Shown here piece after piece: positions 53,683 through 62,427 of a DNA stretch of 64,000 bases. The stretch is from Hermodice carunculata (Eukaryota > Annelida > Polychaeta > Eunicida > Amphinomidae), in contig OZ026627.1 of NCBI GenBank assembly GCA_964020975.1, forward strand, positions 34,111,528 through 34,175,527, in the 5' to 3' direction. The number at the start of each line of letters is the position of its first letter. Position 1 is the stretch's first letter. Under the pieces are notes generated by a model. The model did not search any database. It had not been told where the DNA came from and saw only the letters and a list, made by a program, of their open reading frames with translations. A program made the position numbers and the translations under genes.

Positions 53683-54519
53683 GTAAGATTACAGAATGTC
53701 TCGAAATGTCCATTACATGGTGCAAGCACAATACCAACCAGTACTCAGTTGACGACAAATGAACTTTTTTGTAAATGTCGTTTTGTGTTATTTTAGTTCC
53801 AAGATGTGATTTCACTTCCGATAAAACTTTATAAAAAGTTCTTTGCATATTTTTACAGGAAACTTTGTTCCACGACAGCTATTTTTGCTGCACAAGATGA
53901 TATTTTGTTTAAAATTTTACAAGGAACAAAAAAGTTTTGGAGTTAGTAATTGTATCATATATACTACCATAAAAAGTACAAGCACCTGGCGTTGCAGGGC
54001 AGCTGCGCAATAGCAGTGGGATGAAGAAGTTATGTTTTCGGGCTTTGCTTACCTTTAAAATAAAACAACCGGTAGTTAAACTTTACCCCCAACTCCAATC
54101 CTCTGCAGGTAGTGTTAAGCCAATAAACATCGAAAAATACTTTTTAAAATGACTTGTTTGATTATTTGATATTTCCTTAGTAAAACGTTTCACATGTTTT
54201 AATGTAACGTGATTTGACACACAAAAATTAATCACTGGCTTCTGCACTTATATATATACATTCATTATGACATTGGCACCATCATTTTATTACTAAAACT
54301 AGGCCCACACATTCATAGTTTTGAATGCATGTCTTACTCTCTACAAAGTATTGAATTTCTGATAAGTATTCCGAAAAAAAAATTGTGAAATGCGAGTGTC
54401 ATAAATGCACCATGACAATATCTTTACATTCACACCAAATCAAAGATCCACGGATAACATTTATCTTCAGTGTATATTTTGCAATGTATTCAACGATTCC
54501 TGTTATTTTTTTTCTTCAG
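53683..54519. other. Possible intron, otherwise featureless
   Basis: AT-rich. It begins GTAAGATT and ends with a strong pyrimidine-rich acceptor, TTTTTTTTCTTCAG. No repeat or RNA gene seen. Confidence 0.3.
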
Positions 54520-54651
54520 CATTCAGATGCAGCATGTGTATACACTGTGTATCTTCTTGATCCTTACATTTATCCTGCAAAATCAACCGTCACTTATGAC
54601 TCCCATATCACCAATACCAGAAATCAGTCGGCACGTCCAATACTTTGTTGA
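54520..54651 (+). CDS. Candidate terminal exon, phase-compatible with 53204-53682
   Basis: Starts directly after a strong acceptor (T-run, CTTCAG). Read in phase 0 it gives 43 codons (HSDAACVYTVYLLDPY...) then TGA. The alternative +1 frame starts with an ATG at 54527 followed by a hydrophobic stretch (LCIFLILTFIL) and runs to a TGA at 54731-54733. That frame would look like a signal peptide of a short secreted product. Only one of these can be right, and neither is supported by family recognition. Confidence 0.25.
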   Translation, partial: HSDAACVYTVYLLDPYIYPAKSTVTYDSHITNTRNQSARPILC

Positions 54652-54733
54652 CCTTTCTCGTCATTGCCCATATCTTCCATATAAAGTACAGCAATTTTGG
54701 TTGATTGGAACCATGAGCGTTAGCTTTGAGTGA

Positions 54734-55298
54734 TACTGGGTGCCATAGTTCTAACACATCCTGTAAATGCGTTAGGCACACATATATGGTTTTACTCTGA
54801 TCACTACTTCTTTATCATTAAAGCTACTTGGGTACAGCATAAATATACAATGACAAATATATATGCAAGACACTTATGCCAGCATATGTGCCATTTGATT
54901 GCGTTCACTGTCAATTGGTGACTGATCTACACTTTTACATACATTTAGCAGTTGCCAACTTGCAATGAACGCATTATTGACAATGGGTATACGCTTAACT
55001 TCATTTATCACTCATTTACGTTTTCATTAAACAATGCAAACTACATATTTGAAGGGTGGCTGTATCTGAAAACCAATGTATTGGCATAATTTTCGATGAG
55101 ACTGAGGACCTGAAAAAGCTATCTGAGTTCTGCTACAAAGCACTTGATATATCCTGTTAAATTTTCATGTTCACTAATAATCTTAATCCCAGAAAAACTA
55201 ACTTCTGTTTAAATGTGGACATTTATATCATAAACTATGTCATTTAGATTGTTCTGAGTGTTTCTATTTCACCCCGTTATTATTTCTGTCAATAAAAA

Positions 55299-55299
<1 letters not shown>
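54734..55299. other. AT-rich stretch, nothing recognised
   Basis: No extended frame, repeat or RNA gene seen. A possible poly(A) signal ATTAAA lies near 54819. Confidence 0.3.

Positions 55300-55354
<55 letters not shown>
55300..55354 (+). repeat. (ACT)n microsatellite
   Basis: About 18 uninterrupted ACT copies. Confidence 0.95.
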
Positions 55355-55837
55355 TCTAGGAGCACTAAGAAATATTGTGCAAGTGCCTATATATACATTG
55401 ACGTTTAGAAAGCAATGTCAAATTAAAAAATATACCACAAATGCATCTAACGATTAACAAATTTTTAATGTACAAAACACCAGGCTTTGTAACCAAGGAT
55501 TCTAACAAAAAAGGATAGAGACCGGTTCAAGGATTTGCATCCATCAAACATGTTTTTTCTAGCAATGGCCTTTAAAATACTGAGGCACTATATTTCTATT
55601 CCTTGGTGTGACATTCTTAATGAATGCAACACTTCTAAAACACCCGTTTATTCTCGGATGTGACATAGACGACCACACAGTTTCAATTTGTTTCTTCTGA
55701 TATATAAAAGAATAATCGTATCTGACTGATAGATCTGTTTGTGGGCATTTTGAACATATTCCCAGGTCTATACTGTGTTTATACTGTCAGTCTGAAGTTC
55801 AAACTCAACAGAGTGTATGGTCTGGGACAACTCCGAA

Positions 55838-56160
55838 TGCAGTATAGTAATTGCAGCGGATTAAATTTAACATTCTGGGCCGTGGCCAGTATGGCATTCA
55901 CCCCTGCTTTCCCCCAATAGAACCATTCTTTCTTTTGTGAATGCAGATTTGCTACAATAGATATGTGTTTTCCATATTTAGCTATAGGTGGATGATGCTG
56001 AAGGTTGCTGGTTTGACACCCGACCGCTCCATGGTTTAAAAAACAGAACAGAAACAGAAACAAAAACAAAACAAAACAAAACAAAACAAAACAAAACAAA
56101 ACAAAACAAACAAACAGATATTTTCGGTGCTCGTTTGATGCTGGTGGACTTACATATGTA
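55838..56160 (+). repeat. Diverged duplicated block, copy 1 (tRNA-SINE-like core)
   Basis: Shares with 56180-56405 the order GAATGCAGTA, GGGCCGTG, GAAGGTTGCTGGTTTGACAC, and a tail ATTTTCGGTG...TTTGATGCTGGTGGA...ACATATGTA. In this copy an AAAAC microsatellite has expanded between core and tail. GGTTTGACACCC resembles a decayed Pol III B box, so a tRNA-derived SINE family is possible. A plain local duplication is the alternative. Confidence 0.4.
56059..56115 (+). repeat. (AAAAC)n microsatellite
   Basis: About ten copies of ACAAA inside the duplicated block. Confidence 0.9.
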
Positions 56161-56179
56161 CAGCCCCAAATCCGAAATA

Positions 56180-56405
56180 ACTCTGAATACAGTACTGGGT
56201 TAAATACAACAAACGGGTCCGTGTCGATTTTGGCCTTCATGCATAGGTACCTCTGATGAGCTGGTCTTTTCTAAGAATGGGGATTTGATTTTCTCCGGGC
56301 GCTTGGTGCCGAAGGTTGCTGGTTCGAGACAAAGGTGTCCTGTGATAAAATAACAAACAAATACATTTTCGGTGTTCCTTTGATGCTGGTGGATTCACAT
56401 ATGTA
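56180..56405 (+). repeat. Diverged duplicated block, copy 2 (B-box-like GGTTCGAGAC)
   Basis: Partner of copy 1, with GAATACAGTA, GGGTCCGTG, GAAGGTTGCTGGTTCGAGAC and the same tail. GGTTCGAGAC is closer to the tRNA B-box consensus than in copy 1. No clear A box or target duplication could be set. Confidence 0.4.
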
Positions 56406-56516
56406 ACACTGATTTTTGTGATCTGCTCAACTTTTGTAATACATGTTTACATGAAGAGGGAGTGGTTGGTATGCACAGGACATCTCTATTATTCTGGTTG
56501 CACCTTGCAAGGTCAC

Positions 56517-56774
56517 ATGTATGTATGTATGTATGTAGGTAGGTAGGTAGGTAGGTAGGTAGGTAGGTGGGTGGGTAGGTGTGTAGGTAGGTGGGTAGGT
56601 AGGTAGGTGGGTAGGTAGGTGGGTAGGTGGGTAGGTAGGTAAGTAGGTAGGTAGGTAGGTATGTGTGTACGTATGTATGTGTGTATGTATGTATGTGTGT
56701 ACGTATTTATGCATATATGTATGTATATGTGCGAGTGTGTGTGTATGTGTGTGTGTGTGTGTGTGTGTGTAAAT

Positions 56775-56818
<44 letters not shown>
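56517..56818 (+). repeat. Compound (GTAT)/(GTAG)/(GT)/(GA) simple repeat
   Basis: GTAT copies pass into GTAG with scattered GGTGGG variants, back to GTAT, then (GT)n near 56730-56770 and (GA)n at 56777-56818. Several low-complexity frames on the minus strand arise only from this. Confidence 0.95.
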
Positions 56819-57761
56819 CGTTGAAATGTAGCAACTGAGGTTACGTGAAGTCATTTAGGCAACAAAACAAAAGTGTTGCTGCCCACCTACGGGCGATCTC
56901 TTCGTCCTGTTAATGGCGTGGCACACTTTTACAGCATTTTACACATAAAACATGACAAACATGTCCTTACATATACCATTTGATATTTGAGCCCATAAAA
57001 ACTATTATTTTTCTAAAAGTATACATTTGGTTCAAATATATTTTATTGAACACAATTGGCCAACAGACTCACAAATCTATATTAAGGCCTCTGAAAATTT
57101 GTAAAGTAAATATACATTTGGATTAAGCTATTAAAAAGAATGGAATCTCTGTAATCGTGTAGAAATTGAATTTTAATTTGTTTTTACGGAAAATCAATAA
57201 AAACTACCTGAACACCAGAACCGCAAAACATTTATTTCTATGGAAAATAAAATAGTATAGTTCGAGCAGCAAAATCGTATTTCAAATTTTGAATTAGGGT
57301 TTTATTTCCATATTTACAGGATGTTTAAAGCAGAATTTAAATTTTAAATTGTTGAAAATTTTAACATCCATAAAATTAGAACTAAGCCATTTTTCGGAAA
57401 ATTCAAATGCTTTTTTGGAGAACCTTACGTGTTCTTCCATTTAATACTGTAAGCTGAATCATGTTTTCACTTTTTAAAACATCATTCTAAGTTTTATGCA
57501 AAATCTGAGAAAATTGATTAAAATTTGATTTATCAATAGCGATGTGAAAATTATGTATTCAGTGTCAGAAGCAAATGTGATGTTATGTTTTCTTTCAGAA
57601 AATATATATTATATGGCTATCATAAACAGAAATTAAACATTTAAACATGGGGGTCATAAATTGTACCACGCCCTTAAGGTAATAGTAATGATTTTTGATC
57701 AGAACGGCCCAGAAAATATGCTGAACATTTGGAAATAGGAAAGCCTACTTTTGCTTTTAAG
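56819..57761. other. Very AT-rich stretch, no gene supported
   Basis: Dominated by A/T runs (TTTAAATTTT and similar). It ends in an acceptor-like TTTTGCTTTTAAG, the same motif as before 53204. Confidence 0.35.
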
Positions 57762-57936
57762 AGCACGTCATCGCAAAAGGGCAGTTGAACATATCAAACC
57801 TGTTGTACAATGGCCGGGAAGAACACAGGATACGTGCTTATTTGATCGTGAAATAGAAGTTCCATTCGAAAATGAATTAAGCGTCGGAAAAATGTATCCT
57901 CTACGTGCAAATGTTGTCACTGCAATTACATATTAA
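57762..57936 (+). other. Weak exon candidate after an acceptor-like site
   Basis: Open for 58 codons to a TAA at 57934-57936. The peptide ends FENELSVGKMYPLRANVVTA, loosely reminiscent of the last strands of a fibronectin type III domain. The stop comes before the nearest good donor (AACAG|GTATCC), and its phase does not match the other candidate exons. Chance is a serious alternative. Confidence 0.15.
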
Positions 57937-58082
57937 TGCAAGGAACAGGTATCCCTTATTATTACCTTCACTCTATATATTGTATGTGTGTCTCTTTGTG
58001 TAGAACCACTTCCTTGTAGTCATTAACTTATTCGGCAATCCGAACTCACTACTTTCCATGACCTACCTTGCCACTGCCTAAC

Positions 58083-58085
<3 letters not shown>

Positions 58086-58150
<65 letters not shown>
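58086..58150. repeat. (TA)n microsatellite, left
   Basis: About 32 uninterrupted TA copies. Borders the segment at 58151-58473. Confidence 0.95.
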
Positions 58151-58154
<4 letters not shown>

Positions 58155-58469
58155 CCGTCGTGTGGGCAGTTGTTCGTTTTATCGGCAGTTAAAAAATGCC
58201 CATAAACCATGTTTGCCTCAAATTCAATGCGCAACCTATGGGGTTTCAGAAACATACAAATTAGTAAACCTGCCCAGATATTACGATTACGGGAAGCCAT
58301 AAATGCCCAGAAATTGATGTAAACTATACTTGGTATATACTGCCCACGGTCCGGTTTGAGGATTATAATTGACCCGCAGACAATTGACATGACCTTCAAA
58401 CCGGCTGTAGGACCTATTCCATTGTATATTTTTTGTGGGCAGTGTATAATTGCCCATAAACCACCCAAG

Positions 58470-58473
<4 letters not shown>
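58151..58473. mobile_element. Possible MITE-like segment between two TA repeats
   Basis: A non-repetitive 323-bp segment bounded by (TA)n on the left and (CA)n/(TA)n on the right. GTGGGCAGT and TGCCCATAAACCA each occur near both ends in the same order. Inside are inverted arms, GGTCCGGTTTGAGG near 58350 against CCTTCAAACCGG with a following AGGACC near 58400. Insertion at TA dinucleotides is known for Tc1/mariner-type elements. No clean terminal inverted repeat was found, so this is tentative. Confidence 0.25.
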
Positions 58474-58558
<85 letters not shown>

Positions 58559-58580
58559 TATGTATATATATATATATATG
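58474..58580. repeat. (CA)n followed by (TA)n microsatellite
   Basis: (CA)15 or so, to 58503, then (TA)n with CATA and TGTA interruptions. Confidence 0.95.
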
Positions 58581-60182
58581 AAAGTACTATTGTCCATATG
58601 CCAACCGTTTTTAGGCTGTATTAGCCCAAATAGACTAAAGGATGTTCAGCACAGAACATGTTCCGGAGCCTGTACCCGTACATGTCTTTCTGAGTAGCGG
58701 CCACTTGTCGAAGCTAATTATTCAGCAAAGAAAACCCACATAATAATGAATACATATGAACATGGCAAATGATGAATTAGCTAAATAAGTGAAGGCTTGC
58801 TTATAAATGTACAGATTCATTGTGAATAAAGAATACATGGCAAACCAAACTTAATTACTAAATTTGTATAGTACAAGTTCAGATAAGAACAATTTGACTT
58901 GCCCTTGAAGCAGTATGTTCCTGTTCTAGCTGGATAGTTAACTAGTTAAATCACCTCCTAGTGCATATCTGAGATAGAAACATACTGCGGCATTACATTC
59001 AGTCCCAGTGATTGTATATATATACATATATATTCAAGGCAATCAGATGTATTTTTTCCGACAAAATTAAAAAAAGAAAGACCAAAAACAACAGTTTTCA
59101 TAAGGAAACATTAATTGGACACAATTTTGCTTTTTTTTTACAATTAAAACGTTGCGCTTATATAGTAAGGCAGAAATTCCAAATTTTATGAAATTATACA
59201 TAGTAATATATTGCACAAGTTTCAGTGGCATCTGATGTCATTTATAATGTAAATGACAAACACAACCAAATCCTATAGATCTCACACGAATGCCGTCTAT
59301 ACCTGATCATGATCTCTGCTATTATGTTAAGATCAGGACCGGATGTGCTGATGTTTTGCTACATTATACAGACATTTTCCAATACGATCGCTATTTGGTA
59401 TATGCCCTTGAGAAGTAAGTGAGAGTAAGGCGGGGAACCAGCCTACTGATATATATGGCAATAAGGTGGCATGAATTTTTCTAGGCATTCAAAACTGATC
59501 ATCTTTATAGATACTATAAACAAATTGTAAATGTCTAAATGATGCTGCATTATAGGTAACTTAGAATGAATTATAGATATCTATATTTCGAATTTTACAT
59601 ATCCTAGAATTAATTTATGATATCTGCAAAGATAGCTGATTCATATATTTCTAAACTTGAATCTTAAGTATAAAAATCGATTATATGTATATCTTTTACT
59701 TATTTCAAATATATATAAATGATTGCTGTATACCTAAAGTTAATGTCAGATATCACAAAATTATTCATAGATATCTAAAACTATATATATCTGCAAATCG
59801 GCATATTTTTAGAAACAAATCAATTTTAAATATCTATCATTTTAATCACACATATCTAAAATAAACTTTTTTCGGTAACATTATTGTTACATTTGCCTTT
59901 AGAAAGCGTTGAAATGAAGGGAAAAATCAAATTTCCTGAAATAATTGCCTATTTTCCGCGTAATATTAGGCTCGTACCGCAATCATCTAGGTAGGTGTCA
60001 ACAAATGCTCATTTGAAAATACGTGAATCACTTCATAGGGGATTTTCTTGCTCTTGATATTGTTGAAGATGAAAAGATATCAACTAAAATGCAAGAAATG
60101 ATAATGATGAATGCTTGAACCATGCAACCGAGTATAGCACATTTAAAATGTAAATCCATAGGAAAAGTTTTACTGGTCGTAA
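58581..60182. other. AT-rich stretch with scattered ATATCT motifs
   Basis: No gene seen. A short TA-rich run lies near 59018-59033. From about 59570 to 59870, ATATCT, AGATATCT and GATATC recur every few tens of bases between A/T-rich spacers, a loose degenerate repeat. Confidence 0.4.
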
Positions 60183-60319
60183 CATACATGCATACATACA
60201 TACATACATACATACATACATACATACATACATACATACATACATAAATACATACATACATACGTACGTACGTACATACATACGTACGTACGTACATACA
60301 TACGTACGTACGTACATAT
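60183..60319. repeat. (CATA)n / (CGTA)n microsatellite
   Basis: Perfect CATA copies to about 60246, then alternating blocks of CATA and CGTA, suggesting C/T-type changes spread by slippage. Confidence 0.95.
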
Positions 60320-60541
60320 GTGTGCGTTTGTCTTCATAAATGTATGCTTACATTCAACGGCAGGTATTTACTTTTGGCGCTTTTCGTTTCAATTGAAGGG
60401 TGTTTTCGTGAACTTGTTTACATTTAATCTATTGGCGGTTACTGGTGCGTTTATTTTTAACGGTATGACGCCTACCATTACATGTTAATTTACATTGAAC
60501 AGTGCATTCCTATGTAAAAGTCTAACACAGGTATATTTAAG

Positions 60542-60580
60542 GACTTCGGATTGCCCTGAACGTCAGCCTAATAGCTTCAG
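60542..60580 (+). CDS. Candidate short exon leading into a transmembrane helix
   Basis: Begins after an acceptor-like TATATTTAAG and ends at a near-perfect donor, TTCAG|GTAAGG. It reads 2 bases, 12 codons (LRIALNVSLIAS) and 1 base, which joins in phase to the exon at 61098. Joined, the two make a continuous hydrophobic stretch. The acceptor is weak and the exon short, so this is only a candidate. Confidence 0.25.
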
Positions 60581-60594
60581 GTAAGGGCAATCCG
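60547..60594. other. Perfect 11-bp inverted repeat (hairpin)
   Basis: CGGATTGCCCT at 60547-60557 is exactly complementary to AGGGCAATCCG at 60584-60594, with a 26-base loop. Inner CCTGAA and TTCAGG can extend or compete with the stem. The second arm overlaps the candidate donor GTAAGG at 60581. Confidence 0.8.
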
Positions 60595-61097
60595 CGACCC
60601 ATGGATGTACCTCCAATTACTCCTAGACGAAAGGTAAAAGCTACAATAATTGGCACATATGACTATTGTAAATCTGTTAAAAGCATTGCTAAACGTTACT
60701 GTTAGATGACAAAATTAGAGGTCTGTTTGAGCTTGATCGGTAATATTGTGTAGCAGAAGGTTAACAAATACTTTGGCGACAAGAGGGATACCTAGGGAAA
60801 TCTAATGAAAGATCGATGTTAAAAAAGGCATGACCTAACATGTGGTCCACACACATCCTCCAAAAACTATTGTTGACTTAAATTGAAATGTAGACCTCCC
60901 GGCATATGACAAATTCCAAATTTGATGCTATACTATCTTGCAGCATGAACATATGACTTTATATTCACGTATGAACATTGCAGTGATGCTGAATAACCAT
61001 TGAATATACTGCGCTGTATTAAAATTGACTTTTTTTATCCTTTGTGCTGAGTTCAATACAGAAAAACAACGTTAAAACGCGCAAACGGTTTCTTCAG

Positions 61098-61219
61098 TTT
61101 CTGTATTGGTGGTATTAACAATGTTTGTTGGCATAAGGTTATATGATCCTTCAGAATCTCCAAAGACAGTCGTCGTGTCGTCAGTGAATCAACCATACTC
61201 TACCAATGAAGTTGGAAAG
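61098..61219 (+). CDS. Candidate exon: transmembrane helix and juxtamembrane part
   Basis: Between an acceptor ACGGTTTCTTCAG and a donor GGAAAG|GTACTG. The 122 bp read as 2 bases plus 40 codons: a hydrophobic SVLVVLTMFVGIRLY followed by a polar DPSESPKTVVVSSVNQPY segment ending NEVGK. Together with the exon at 60542 the hydrophobic stretch is long enough to span a membrane. It exits in phase 0, matching the candidate terminal exon at 62194. A type I membrane protein C-terminus is the natural reading. No family is recognised. Confidence 0.35.
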
Positions 61220-61347
61220 GTACTGTAAAACAACTACTTACATTATAAAATGTCTGGCTTATTCATTTGTAATGCTGTGCTCTTTTGAATATGTTCTGCT
61301 ATAAGGTTATTAACACACCGACGAGGGTTCTCTCTTCGCCGAAAATG

Positions 61348-61470
61348 TGATAAATTGCGAAAAGAGGCATGACATTTTTCTACGAACAAAAAAACCAGCC
61401 CACAAGGAAAGCTGATCTGTCGATCTTAATCTCAGGGAGAAAGAGTGTTGATTCTTCTGAGGCGATTTCC
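61348..61470 (+). repeat. Diverged direct repeat, copy 1
   Basis: Shares with 61678-61800 the blocks AAAAGAGGC, TTTTTTCTAC, CCACAAGGAAAG, TGATC, CGATC, TTGATTC/GTGATTC and CTGAGGCGAT in the same order. Lies in the possible intron between 61219 and 62194. Confidence 0.6.
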
Positions 61471-61677
61471 CCGCAATCCATTTGTATCGCAGAACTTCAA
61501 TGTACCGCATTTATTATGTTCAAAGTGTTTCCATAAAAAGCAGACACCCTGAAGGAAAGGCAAAACTATGGGGGGATCATCTGGTTATATTTGCTGCAGG
61601 AAAATATTGGACTTCGAATCTAGTTTACAGATTGAATTTTACTAAGATTTGGTCATTAACAATAAACTTATAATTAG

Positions 61678-61800
61678 TGATTTCTAATTTGCAAAAAGAG
61701 GCGCGAGTTTTTTCTACTGAAGTAATACCAACCCACAAGGAAAGTTGATCGCTCGATCCGATCTTCATTTAAGAAAGAGGTGATTCATCTGAGGCGATGT
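61678..61800 (+). repeat. Diverged direct repeat, copy 2
   Basis: Partner of copy 1, about 330 bp downstream, with small length changes. Origin (local duplication or dispersed repeat family) is unknown. Confidence 0.6.
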
Positions 61801-61822
61801 TACTGTATGCTGCCGTTCACTA

Positions 61823-61897
61823 CTTGTTCGTCCTCTTCTTCTGCTGCTCCTCTATTCTTTTTCTCCTTCGTCGTCTTCTTCCTCTTCTTCGTCCTCC
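61823..61897. repeat. Pyrimidine-rich (CTT/TCG) low-complexity tract
   Basis: Imperfect CTT, CTC and GTC triplets, nearly all pyrimidine on the + strand. Confidence 0.8.
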
Positions 61898-62193
61898 AAA
61901 ACATGGCACTCTCATACATTTTTGTTGTTTAAGGTAGCCTAGAAACTAGCTGGGCAAGTGGGAAGCAGTGTCACAAACCATGGGTATTTGTTGATAAATA
62001 TATTCCCTCAGCCAAACATTCGGGATTTCAAATCTAGGTAGCAATTGCATCTGCAAACCAAACCGTTCGGCAGCATTGCACCTTTACGCTGGCATGAACA
62101 GGTACTACAAACCACCTTACAAATTACAAACCACCCCATTAACTCTACTTGTCAAAATTTGTGCATTTTCATCTCCTTTTTTCTCTGTGTCAG

Positions 62194-62283
62194 CCTCGGT
62201 TATCGGCATTATTGCCTCGGCCAATGGGCGACGTGTCAGAGGATTCGAAGAGCATTACAGATCAAGCCATACTTTTATTATGA
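62194..62283 (+). CDS. Candidate terminal exon: short cytoplasmic tail
   Basis: Follows a strong acceptor (CTCCTTTTTTCTCTGTGTCAG). In phase 0, as supplied by the exon at 61098, it reads 29 codons beginning PRLSALLPRP, with an acidic/serine stretch GDVSEDSKS and ending AILLL, then TGA. Another frame also stays open for 36 codons, so phase is the only argument. The stop lies just 144 bp before the ATG of the next gene on the same strand, which is tight for separate transcripts and counts somewhat against this model. Confidence 0.3.
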   Translation, partial: PRLSALLPRPMGDVSEDSKSITDQAILLL

Positions 62284-62427
62284 TAAATATATGGATACGC
62301 CCATAATATATGCACTGAAACATTCGATGTTATTCTTAGCTTTAGCACATTTAGGAACAAAAACATTTTAAAAACATATTCATTATATGTAGCTCATTAA
62401 AATATGAATGAGTATTAAATCAATGAT

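Noticed and set aside
55779-56240. 153-codon minus-strand frame
   Set aside because: Its middle is the AAAAC microsatellite and the rest lies in the duplicated tRNA-like block.
56427-56854. Thr/Tyr/Pro-rich minus-strand frames
   Set aside because: Translation of compound tetranucleotide and dinucleotide repeats.
58049-58697. 182-codon minus-strand and 113-codon plus-strand frames
   Set aside because: Mostly alternating Ile-Tyr from TA repeats and Thr-His or Cys-Val from the CA repeat.
60028-60317. Met-Tyr-Val-Cys repeat frames
   Set aside because: Translation of the CATA/CGTA microsatellite.
62045-62371. 108-codon frame upstream of the CUB-like gene
   Set aside because: It crosses a strong splice acceptor in mid-frame, has no recognisable content, and overlaps an equally open frame.
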